Part shown: positions 38,784 to 50,300 of the stretch, piece after piece
Layout of the letters: the number at the start of each line of letters is the position of its first letter
How positions within the stretch are numbered: position 1 is the first letter of the stretch
Assembly: GCF_000327385.1 (NCBI RefSeq)
Contig: NW_008710145.1
Location: forward strand, 62,001 to 126,000
From: Lottia gigantea
Taxonomy: Eukaryota > Mollusca > Gastropoda > Lottiidae
Direction of reading: 5' to 3'
Length of the DNA: 64,000 nucleotides
Position numbers and translations under genes: made by a program
The notes under the pieces: model-generated
The model's input: the letters and a program-made list of their open reading frames with translations, nothing else
What the model was told of the DNA's origin: nothing
The model's database searches: none

Positions 38784-39294
38784 TGTTCATGAGAAAAGCA
38801 ATGACACCACATCAAGAAACTCAAAAGCAACGCTGTGGTCAGCCTCAAAACTTGGAACCGAAATGCGTTCCTGAACTTAAGATTAGAGAAATTTGTGAAA
38901 CTAATTATGAAAATAAGTGTTTTCGTTTGTAAACACAAATAAAATATGTAACGGAACAGATGGTAAAGACATGTCTTATTACCAGTTAGCGTGAATATGT
39001 TAGTTTCCCTATACAAAATGCATGTAAATTTCTAAATACTGAACAAATTTGAAACATTTTTCTTAAACTGCTTTTGGTGTTCAGCCAATTATTACGATTC
39101 CATATTTATTACGCAGAGATATTATCCATTAAAGAGTTTAATTAGAGCTATTTGCCAGAGTCATAATAAACTATTTGAACGACATTGAGAAGTGAGGAGT
39201 AGATATCATTCATAAATATGATTAGTGTAGCCAAACTTTAGAAATATCTTTTCCATTATCTCGGTTCATCTCTGGGAAACGTCTCTTCTAATTT
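38784..39294. other. Intergenic, nothing recognised
   Basis: AT-rich spacer between the SINE and the Penelope-like fragment. Confidence 0.5.
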
Positions 39295-39545
39295 CTAATG
39301 CGTCGTGGTTTCGTCAGTGCTGCCTGTTAGGAAGGTTGGAGGCTCAGATGGATTGGTTTTCCAAAAGGATTCTGTGGATGGAAATTTGTTGATGTGTTCG
39401 GAGAGGGCGGATTTTCCATCCTCGTTTTTGGTGGATGTGGAGTGTTCTTTCATTCTGGTGGAGAGGGGTCTTGATATCTTTCCTATGTACATGGCACCAC
39501 AGTTGCCTGGTATCTGGTATTTAAAGAAAAGCATTAAGAACACAC
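39240..39545 (-). mobile_element. Penelope-like retroelement fragment, GIY-YIG 3' end
   Basis: On the - strand the frame reads YQIPGNCGAMYIGK, RPLSTRMKEH and KSALSEHI, the GIY-YIG nuclease motifs, and ends near TGSTDETTTH. That ending is like the C-termini of Penelope-like elements of a different subfamily from the 22 kb copy. Only the 3' portion is present. Confidence 0.6.
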
Positions 39546-39582
39546 GTTCACATGTGGTCCATTAACTCTTATGGACACTTAA

Positions 39583-39784
39583 TATGCGGGCACACGAATG
39601 GTCTTGGTCTGAGACTTTGGTCGCGATAAAGAGTCTTGTCTTGAGTTTCAACGACTGGCACGGGCACACGAGGAGATTATCCAGTAGCTTATTTTGTCGT
39701 GGAAGCACGGGCACACACGAGATTTTACTCAAGATTCGAGTCGGAGACAAAAATCTCCGACCAAGACCGCTCGTGTGCCGCACC
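39583..39784. mobile_element. 202-bp MITE with TTAA target site
   Basis: Flanked on both sides by TTAA (39579-39582, 39785-39788). The left end TATGCGGGCACACGAATGG pairs with the inverted right end GGTGCGGCACACGAGCGG, and both continue TCTTGGTC-GAGA. TTAA duplication is used by piggyBac and Kolobok superfamilies; which one is open. No coding capacity. Confidence 0.7.
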
Positions 39785-39788
39785 TTAA

Positions 39789-42002
39789 CTGGACTTATCA
39801 TCATTTGATCTTTTCTATTCTGACAATGAATGAATGAGTTGAGAAATACTAAAACGCACGAAAATCGCATCATCCCTTCAAATATACCTCAAACTAGAAA
39901 TTTCACTGTCTATTTCGTTTAATGTGTTTTCTATATATGGCGTAGTCTCACTAAAACTCGAGTCGAATTTTTAATTTTCACACGTGAATAATTATGGATA
40001 CACATGGATTTGAAGGCTCTATGAGCCGTGAACAATACCACTGATAATGTAAGCTAAAAAAATTCATGTTTTTTAATGTAGAACGTATAGTGAAGGTGCT
40101 CCTTTAATATTTTATTTGGAGCATACGGGCCATTATTTACCACGTTTCTGTTTGCTGACACAGTTTTACAAATGATTGCTTTAAAAAACTTTGTTTACGA
40201 CATGTCTGTTCTTTTTTTTTTGGGTATTCTATTTATAAACAGGTTTACATGATTAGTTAATTCTGTTTCCAGTCAATTATTTTATCTAGGTCTTCATTCA
40301 GATAAAAGAATTAATTTCTTGTGAAAGTAATTCCAGTCTGGAATTTGTATATGCTGACTTGGTTAAGGAAGATGATTTATGAAATGTGTCTGCTACTGAA
40401 CTTTTCCTGGGTTACAAGAGTAAAATAAACTACTTTTATACATTATCAATGCCAAATCAATTATTATCAACACTAATGACATTTCACTTTACATGATGGC
40501 AAATAGCAAACATAGAATTTAAAACTTTAAAACTTAACGATGTAAATAGTGTATATTTCCATAACAATAATGTCTTAAAATATAACTATGTACATAAAAT
40601 AAAGTATTAGTATGGCACTTAAAGGCAAAAATAACATAGTAGTGTGTGATAGTCTTGCTAACTGCCAACAATTTATAATATATTGAGTAAATATCTCATG
40701 GTATAGCTTGTCTGAGCCTTAAAGCCTCGGGGTATTGAACTGGTTTGTTCACAATGGAGGCTTGAGTAATTGTATTTTGAGGAATAAATACACTAGTCAG
40801 CAAGACCATCATACACAATCATAATCAACATATGTACATATCCTTTCAACATTCTACAATAAAAGACACTGAAACACATAACACATGACTAATTCTGGAG
40901 AACATACAGTTATACTGTGAATTGTAGAACAAATGATTTATAACCCTCATATTGTCTCACAAAATAGTTTTTCACATAAAACAAGGTAGTGCACTAAGGT
41001 AATATTTAAAACAGCCAGTCATCTCTTGGTTTTGTACCTTAATTTGTATTGGCATCATTATTGTTTGGTGCAAAACACCCAAATTCTACACTATACAAAC
41101 TGTTTAGAGTTAAACTTGTAAAATCCTTACAACACTCTTAAGTTTTTTTTAAACCTTTGCTGGGCAGATGCCAATTGAATTATTTATCATAGCTACCAAT
41201 ACTGTTTACCAAATTTAAACACAGGAAACAGAAAATGTAAAATACATCAGGAATGTAACTAGCAGAAGAAAGACAAAATAAGCACTATTCCCAACAGGTC
41301 TTTTGTTCTAAAACAATATACAAGAAAATGTCATTGAATCAAACTTAATTTCTATACCACCTTTCAGAATGAAAATCCTTCATAGTGTTTGTCTACTATC
41401 AAAAAAAATTCTTTTAATGGACAGAAGTATTACTTTGGTGGTCCAATATAGATATATGTCTGTAATAATTCATATTAATTTTATAACAAAAATCATGAAT
41501 ATTAAAAACAAAATGTAAAATAACAGAAATAATTTCAGAAACAATTTGAGCACCATCTTTCATCCATGATTTTGTTTATCCACAGCAAGTTTTTCAAGAA
41601 TTTGTAGAAAGAAAATGATTTCCATTATTATTATCATCATTAAGGTCAATTAACATATTTTCAATTAAGGTCCAAGTATAATTATACATGATAACTATAT
41701 ATGATTTTCATTTTTGATTTTAATTCATTTCATAATAATACGAAAACAATTTTTGTAAAATAACTTTAAACATGTGCCATTGCCTTCAATTGCTTGGTGA
41801 CTAATTGCTGGTCAATAGTACCTGTTAAACCAACCTCATCACAACATTGTACAAATCTAACGTTATCAAAGCAATCATCATTAGAGTACTTTAAAGTCAG
41901 AGAGTTTCAACTATTAAAATGTCGATCATCATTTCAAAACATGTTGCATGGTATATCTAGACTCCATAGATAATCCATGGATTTCAATTAGTTTAAACTA
42001 GA
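39789..42002. other. Intergenic, no supported gene
   Basis: AT-rich. No ORF with recognisable content and no clear repeat. Confidence 0.5.
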
Positions 42003-42093
42003 GACACTCTAGCTACGCCTTCCACCTCATTGATTTAGTTTGTGCATTTTAATATATATATATATATATTGAAGAAAGCGTATCTAGAGTGTC
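42003..42093. repeat. 91-bp inverted-repeat element
   Basis: GACACTCTAGCTACGCCTTC at the left matches the inverted right end GACACTCTAGATACGCTTTC with two differences. The centre is a TA run (about 42,051-42,069). It could be a tiny MITE or a fold-back. Confidence 0.6.
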
Positions 42094-43580
42094 AATAATA
42101 AGTTCTCTTGTTTATTGATTTGTAGGTGGCATTCTGAGAAGAGATAGACATATCTGGAACTGAGTTCCAATAGTTAATAAAGGGAAGCAGCTACAACAAC
42201 AAATATTCAGTTAACAATTACTTAACATATATACCTAATTATGTTTGTAAACATGATTTCACAGTATGTTACATTTTACTACGGTGTTGAAATATAACAA
42301 AAATATTTCCTGATTATTAATAATAGAACATGATGTTCAATTATCTATAACATTGGGGACAATATCATATGATAAGAAAAAGGTTTTGTATACTTGTAAC
42401 ATAGCAAAAAGATATCAACAGCACAGAAAATGACTTCAATCGAAAATAGTAATTTAACTATTTGGTAGGATAACCTTCTTGCAAAGTAAGTTTTTTAGTT
42501 GCTAACTACCGATAGACCAGGCTGTTATACTAGAAGACCAGCTATAAGAGCCATTTAACTTAAGGTAGAAAAAGCAGTCAAACTACCAGCTAAGATAGTA
42601 ATCAAACTACAAGAATCCTATCCTGAATATGGGTTTTGACGTGATTTTATTAACCCATATTAAACTAAGCCCTCAATACTTCGTTTTGTGGGGGTAAAAA
42701 TAACGGCAGATTTCCTTGAAAGATTTCAGGGCCAATTTTGATTGGACTATGTAATTTCTCTCACTTGTATTACCACGGTCACTAGGAAGTATAAAGAATG
42801 GGTGCTTGGTTTGGACACAATGGTCATGTAGCTACCAGAAAAAATAGCCATCTAGCTATTGGGTGACATGGGAGGATAAGCCCCATGGGGCAAAATGCTT
42901 CCTCGGGATAACTCTACCGTTAATCATCAGATAGCATTTTATCTTTTTACATAATCTCAACCAACAACAAATTATTTGAAGGCCTGCTGAAATTCCCACA
43001 GATAATTAAAGGTTTGTACCAGTTTTCATCTAATATTTGGAGTGTGTGTCATAAGGGTCCTTGAGACGTTTCAGCCTCACTTGTATTAAACATTTCTTGT
43101 TCACCTTTTCACATAACAGTTAAGGCTTTGTGACATGTTGCTCTTTTAATACCATCATATTTAAAATCAGTGGCTACTATATAAAGTCATTATTAATAGA
43201 GTCATTAACCTATATTATCTAGAATGATAATTTCATTTCCCAAGATGAAAGCTGTACATATCATTCAACATAATTGCCAATTTTTATTGTTCTCGAAATC
43301 AAGTTCTTAGGGGGTGCATATTCACCCATGTTCCCTAGAAAAACAATAAGCTAAAAAATCACACTACCAGGTAAGATAGTAATCAAACTACCAGCTAAAT
43401 AAACAAATATAACTAACAGTAGTAGTTAGTAGATAGTAAGCGAACTACTGGCAAGGATGACCACCACCTAAAAATAACCATCTTGTTTAAGTTACAGTAC
43501 TACCAACAACCGAATTGACCGTGTCCTATATTGGATTAAACACATTGAATGGCAATATAAATATAGCTAAAAGTTATTTT
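42094..43580. other. Intergenic, low-copy local repeats
   Basis: AAACTACCAGCTAAGATAGTAATCAAACTA occurs with small changes near 42,586-42,612 and 43,360-43,397. No gene seen. Confidence 0.45.
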
Positions 43581-44046
43581 AAAGAGGTTTTCTACCCTTT
43601 TTATGTGTATCAGGAACATCTTAGACTTTTATTTGGGATATTTCTATTCTTCGTCCAATGCCTGTGCTTCCTGCAACTGCAGCAGAAAAAGATAACCGGA
43701 AATGACGTAGATCCTGCAAGAGATTTGTAACCATTATACTACCAGACCACCAGCCAATACTGGAATAAGTTGATTTACCAAATGTTTGCCTCTCTATATT
43801 CAAAATTTATCACAAATAAGGATATTTAGCACTTTGAACTGTACAAATATCATACAACTCTTCCATTCCGTTAAAACTTAGCAATAAAAGAGTTTTATAA
43901 GGCAACGGTGAAGCAAAATGAACTAGTCAGCAATTTCTAAGAATCTGAAATTGCAGGAATCACAGGCATTGGAAAAAGAATTTGAATGTCCCAAATAGAA
44001 TTCAGGGTATCCCCAATACATATAAAAAGGCTAGAAAACCTCTTTA
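43581..44046. mobile_element. 466-bp fold-back element with ~102-bp arms
   Basis: 43,581-43,682 and the reverse complement of 43,945-44,046 share AAAGAGGTTTTCTA, TTTTTAT-TGTAT, TATTTGGGA, TCCAATGCCTGTG and TTCCTGCAA in the same order, at roughly 75-80% identity by eye. The spacer is about 260 bp. No coding capacity and no clear target duplication. Confidence 0.65.
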
Positions 44047-44903
44047 CAATCCCTTTATCAAGGATAACTACATCGTGCTTTTCTAGACTTTAACAATTAA
44101 CAAAAAAAAACAATAACAAGATAAATGTGGTTTATATGTTGCAGCCATTTTCAGCGTCAATTTCAATTTAATGTAGTAAATTAAATAAAGTAAATTCAAT
44201 TCAATAAATAAGTCCATTGCATGCTATCTGGAATTCATTTGTTTACTGACTAAAAAGTTTGTAGTCGAATCCAGATAAAGTAAAGTCTACTAACTCTACA
44301 GTAACTATCTGAGAAATATCAACATAGAATTTTATTTCTTAATAATTTGTAAACTTGTATGTCTATCCCTTGACAACTCTACATTTATGAATGTGATGTG
44401 ATATTTTGTTGCTTCTTTAGAGAAAAAATCTTATAACAAAACAGGAATATTCAACCTACACATGATTAAATAAGAAAGCAATTTCTTAAAGCCATTGTTA
44501 CTGTCTATTTTTAGGCTTAAATTTGAAAATATTTATTTGAAAATCTCAAAGATGAATTCAAACTGAGACAATAGGTGCAAACATTTAAAAAAAAAGTGGA
44601 GCGATGTAAATTGTAAGCAAAAGCCAAGCCTCATCTTATCTTTAACAATTCCTGCACAATAGGAGTAAAACATGCCATACAACCAGAGTCCATAAGGGTT
44701 AATCCCCACTAGCAGGACTATTTAACTCAGCATTTATAAGTTAATCATCTAGTTATATGTTTATTGAATGTTTTACATGGCTTGACAGGAATATTTAATA
44801 GTCAATTACGTTGAATTGAATAGAACTTGATGTAATCGGCATGTTAATTATCTTTGAAACTATCTTTTCTATGCTATTTACTTGCAACATTAGCAAGATA
44901 AAA

Positions 44904-45360
44904 AGATAGCTTACAAAGCTGGTAATATACGCCCAATTGCAGCTTTGTAATTAAATAGGAACTTTTGGTAGTAACAATCACCAATTCAACCTTTAGTCAT
45001 TTTTTCAAACTTCTTTGTTCTTCAATAAGTCTCTCCTCTAACTGATAATTTATAATTTTTCTTTAGATCAAATCTGTCACAAATTATGTATTTACAAGCT
45101 AGAAACAATCCCTTTCAAAAACAGAGACAGTAACTCATTTCAGAAATGGTAATGTCCTTTCTACAATCTTTACCAGCTAAACATTGAATATGTTTCAAAG
45201 AACAAGAGCAATAACTCATAATATGAAGTTTTTTTTATGATGTTATTAATTTCAATAGGGTGCAAGGTTTTGTTTAAGTCTGTATCCTCTATATTGTTTC
45301 TGAACAATTATGGATTGACAGAAGGACATGGAAAAGCCAATATACATATTCATTGTACTT
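44904..45360 (-). mobile_element. Helentron-like family 1, degraded copy
   Basis: GATAGCTTACAAAGCTGGTAAT then ATACGCCC (44927-44934) and TTGCAGC repeat the hairpin-plus-motif terminus of the 20.2 kb copy. The internal units and the far end are eroded; the right limit is a guess. Confidence 0.4.
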
Positions 45361-46444
45361 TTCAAACTTGTAAACCTCAGTATCTTATAGCATAAATTTT
45401 TGTTCACATTACATAAAACTTAAATAAGAAAATCCATTAAGTTATTTCCTGTTTTTCTAAATTGAATATACTTTGACTCTGATAAAAGGTATTTTAGGTT
45501 TTTGAATTGAGATATGTTGTAATTTAAAACCTAGACAAGTATAATATACCATGATACCATGGGCAATTCAAGGAATATATTGTGTTCTGATAAACAACAG
45601 CTATCACACATTTGCAGTATTTAAACTTAAACAAAGAAACAACTTTAAATCAACTTGTAAAGGATTATAAATCATTAATCTTTTTTCATATTTGCAGCAA
45701 ATTTCCAAGGTGCAAAAGCACATTTTTTTCAGATCCAAATCTTTTCAGTACTTGAAAAACAAGAATATGGTTTTTAAATCATTAGTTTCAAAGGGTCAAA
45801 GCGAGTATGGTGGCTATTTTTTCTGTAATCAACACCTGAAACATAGGTTTCAGTTATATATATATTACAGGAATACTACCTCTTAGAATGTACTTTTAAA
45901 TTTAAAGTTCATTCTAATCTAAGAGGTGGAATTCTTTAAGTCTCATTAATCTTTCATAACCTGATGTTATATATAAATAAATAGATTTATCTCATTTGGA
46001 AGGGAAAAAAGCTTAAAATCATCTTGTAGCATGACTTATCACATGACAGGAGCGCTAAAATTATCTAGAGTTTCTAACAATAATCAAAGCTCCTGGTAAT
46101 AAGAGACAGACAGCTTGAAAATCCTTTACAATGAAATTAAGTATAAGATCAGCAAGAACCCAGGAAAACTCTCTGTAATCTCTCTTTAATATGTCAGTGT
46201 AGTAGAAGTAACATACAGACTGGTGGAAAATTCCTTAACAATTGATAACTGTCACATTAACAGGTCTTCCATACATCTGTCGTTGAGGAAAGATGGAACT
46301 AGGAAGTAGCAGTTTTATGTTAAAATCATTTCACCCACATGTCATTGAGACCTTCATCATATCTCATTAGTCATGGAAGTATTTGAAGGAAAGAAGTGTT
46401 TCTAGAATATTTTCACACACAAATTATCTGTAAATCCAAAGTCA
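45361..46444 (-). other. Probable 3' UTR and flank of receptor B
   Basis: Downstream of the TAA on the - strand. It contains an imperfect hairpin at 45,879-45,929. The nearest clear AATAAA on the - strand is near 44,532, so a 3' UTR of up to about 1.9 kb is possible. Confidence 0.4.
45879..45929. repeat. Imperfect hairpin downstream of receptor B stop
   Basis: CCTCTTAGAATGTACTTTTAAA faces TTTAAAGTTCATTCTAATCTAAGAGG. The arms pair except for one mismatch, a small length difference in the inner A/T run and a 5-base bulge. It is about 520 bp past the stop codon. Confidence 0.6.
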
Positions 46445-47385
46445 TTATTTCAGATTTAATATTTCTAGCATGATTGGTTCAATTTCTGCTGGATCCACTT
46501 GTAGCAGAACTCGAGCATGATTGTCACTAATGGTTTTCAATTCATAAAGTTTACTTAATATTGCTACAAAATAATTTTTAGCAAATTCAAAGGAATATAC
46601 ATTTTCTAGATAATGTTTGAGTAAAATTAAGTATCTGTCTTGTATATCAGCAACCTTACTGCGTTGTTGAATATTACTAGCATCAGGATTAAATACAATC
46701 ATAGTTTGTATAAGTGCAAATAGTTTAGTATTATTCACAACCAGAGATTTTAGACCACGACAATATTTGATATGACTTTCATATAAATCACTATGACGAG
46801 TCGTTGTTTTTAGTATTTTGGTAGAAATTTCACCATTTGGAGTCAACCAGGAGTCTCTTTCCACTATATAAAAAGCCACAGATCGTAATAAAAGAGTGTT
46901 CACAACCGATGCTTTTAACGCATTTATTTGGTCTTCTTGGCGAAGTAGATTAAAATCAGCCATTCGTTTCACAAATTTAATCAACCGACGCACCGCAAAC
47001 TCTGAGTTATTGACCAAACTACATTTGGTACTGAAGTCATCTTCTGATTGTTTTGGATCATTCGTAGGTAAGGGACAACCAACCGTTTCTTGATATGCTA
47101 TTGTGATATCTTCCAATAATTCCTGTTCGTCTTTCGTTAATGTACGATATGATAGAGGATCCGAAGGTAAAAGGTTTTTAGGAATGTGACTGAATAAATC
47201 AGAATTATTGTAGGCTGAATTACTCGATGTTTCATCCAACGATGAAGAACAAGCATTAGATGAATCTACAATGGGAGGATATTCAAAATCAATGGGTTCC
47301 TGTTTTATGACCATTTTATCACGCTCAATTCTTTTCATACGATTTTCTGCAACTTTAGCCATCCGCACACGCTTTTCATTTTCAC
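46445..47385 (-). CDS. NR1J: Receptor B exon with hinge and full ligand-binding domain
   Basis: The acceptor TGATTATTTCAG is followed by GT, which completes Gly112. The reading then runs [18 protein letters not shown], the post-finger extension, in the same exon as the hinge and the LBD. The stop is TAA at 46445-46447. The hinge is rich in Ser/Asn and acidic residues and contains IKQEP. The helix 3-5 signature and the C-terminal AF-2 helix are present. Confidence 0.93.
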
Positions 47386-50300
47386 CTGAAATAATCAAAA
47401 CAGACTTTATTCACAACTCATAGATGAAGACAATAAAGGTCAAATTACCAGTTGTAATTGCTAAAATATCAAATTAATCTAAATTAATCTATTGTCATAA
47501 TTGAAGTAGGTTGGTTTATGAGATGGAGTGTGCAAAAAGAAGCAATACAAAATTAAAAAGGCTAACACTATGAGGGACATAACCCTCTAATATTCTGTTC
47601 TACATCTTGCATCTTACGTGAGTAGAACTTAAAAGGGTATTGTATTGAAGCAGATAGGATCAAAAGCTGTAGTTAATATATATCATAAATACTCAGGAAA
47701 TCCTTCTGAAATACATATCATATCAATTAACAATTCTAACTTTCCATAATACATTTAGAACATCTGCATTTTTCTCATTTATGCCTTATCCATTAAAAAA
47801 TTATTTCAAAAAATGTTTATAATAAAATGATATCATATGAAGTCATGTTTTAGTGCGGTCATTTTTATTAACATTTTTCTTCTTTGTTTAAATTCATCAT
47901 ATTGAAAAGTAAATTTCATTGATATTAATGTTTCTTCAATTTTACACCCTATCATTCCAAGTACAAATTCCACTATATCACACTGCTGAAAGAATATCAG
48001 TTACTCAAATAAGTAAAATATAGTCAGTTCAGGCACTATGTGGAAATAGTCCATTAAGTAATGTTACTCTGCAACAAGGTTTATTATCATTATTTGTGGG
48101 ACTTTGCTACTGCAAAGTCCCAGTTTGTTTTTGAAATGTTTATTCTTTTTTTTTTTTTCTATTTTTACAAACCTTCCTGAGCTTAGACTACAATGGTTGC
48201 AGCACCAATTCAACATTTGCGAACCTTAGATATAGGCGACGATGTGCATAAATATATTTTGGATCTTTTTTGCAAAACCAGAAGTGCCACAGTTCAACAT
48301 GTGCAAGAATAGATAATCGGCTCTAGAAGTCGTATTTTTCGGTCGATTTTCTTTGGGTTTGCATTTTTAGAAACTACTGTTGAAATCTGAAGGAATAGCA
48401 CTTTCAAAATTTCAAAATTCGAAAATTTGTAGCAGAAATTTTTTTTGCCAAATTTTGCATTTTTTAAATTTTTTTTTGCTTTTTGTCTGAAAATCTGAAA
48501 AAAATTGAGCAAAGACAGTTTAAGAAAGTAAACAAAATGGTACAGTCAAATTTTCAACTTCACTTCCGGTTTAAACAGGAAATCGATTTTCATTTCCGGT
48601 TGAGTAACTTCTGGTGTAATTTGTAGAGCTCAAAAAATTTTATGCTGATAGGTAGACAAAGTTATGACAAAAAAACGAAGAAAAAAAAATCCGGACCAGA
48701 CGTGAAACTTTAGCCGGCATTTTGATTTTACTGAAATGATTCGATTTTTATTCAGACATAACGGCTTATCTGATTTAAATGATTTGTGTCAAATGAAAGA
48801 AAAAAAAAAAAACATGACATTAGGAAGCCGTTTTTCGATTCTCGATTTTGCTTTTTTGCAACTTCCGGTTGAATTTTTACAAAGTTTAAAGGGTCATATC
48901 TCGTGATCTTGACCTTTAATGACCTTGAACTTTATAAGGTCAAAGGTCATTGACCTTAGCTAATGGTTAATACTTTGACATTTAACCTCCGACATGTACT
49001 TCCGGTTTTATAGCTGTCCAAAAACAGCCAAATTCGCAACTTTGGACTGCTCTAGCACATGACCTAATTAACCTAGAGGGTTAATTTTTTCGGATTCTTG
49101 ATGTGCTTCTCATGTTCTTTCCAGCGATGTATAACAATTGTATTTTAAAAGCAAAATTGAAATTCTTGATTTTTTCAAATTTGAGTGGTTTTTTACCATA
49201 TTTATGTCTCTTTGAGCTTGGTGTATGTATATCATATGATCTACTAGATGTAGAACCTTGAAATTTGGAACACAACTAGACATGTTGAATATGAATTCAC
49301 TTAGGACAAAAAAGTTAAGGTGGGCGTTGCACATCCGGGTTGAATTACTAATTGTTTACATTTAAAGGAAGGGGCATATCTCGCATTTGTTCAAAAAGGG
49401 ACTTTGCACACAATTACCTCATCCTTTTGGCTAGTTTGTGTTAACAACTCAGTTATTTCAGCTTTATAGTTCCAAAAAATGAACGGGTTTTAAAATTTCC
49501 ATATTTTCAATTTTTCGATTTTGACCTTTTTTGACTTCTGTTGACCTATATCTTTTGACCTGCATGATGTAGAAGCTTGACATTTTGAACATAGCATCAC
49601 AATTTGAATATCAATTAACCTATGCAAAAAAAATTGAGGTGGGCGTGGCACATCCGGGTTAAATTACTCATTATTGACATTTTTGGCCAAAGAAATAACT
49701 CGCAAAGAATACATTTGTTCAAAATGGAACTTTGCTCACAGTTACGTCATCCTTTGAGCCACTTTGTCTTAGAAGGTCAGTTAGTTCAGCTTCATAATTC
49801 AAAAAAAGGAACAGGTTTTGGAAATTCACAATTTTCAATTTATGACCTTGACCTTTGATGACCTTGACCTTTATTGGGTCAAAGGTCATTGACCTTGACT
49901 ATCAGTTTATGTTTCATATTTGACCTCTGACGTCTACTTCCGGTTTTATAGCTGTCCAAAAACAGCCAAATTCGCAAATTTGGACTGCTCTAGCTCGTGA
50001 CCTAATTAACTTTGAGGGTAAATTTTTGTGGATTCTGAATGTGCTCATCGTGCTCATTCCAGTGATATATAATGCAAAATTGAAATTTCTGAATTTTTGA
50101 AATTTCGGGCGTGGCACATTAGGCTTAAATTACTTATTCTTTACATTTTTATCAGAGGTATAACTTGTATAAAATACATTTGTTCAAAACAGGACCTTGC
50201 ATACAATTACCTCACACCTTTGGCCATTTTGTGTGAAAAGGTCAGTTGTTTCCGCTTCGTAGTTCAAAAAAAGGAACAGGGTTTAAATTTTGCATATTTT

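Noticed and set aside
38588-38932. 114-codon + strand ORF
   Set aside because: It is antisense to the tRNA-derived SINE body, not a gene.
43515-43803. 71- and 60-codon ORFs near 43.6 kb
   Set aside because: They lie in one arm and the spacer of the fold-back element and have no protein similarity I recognise.
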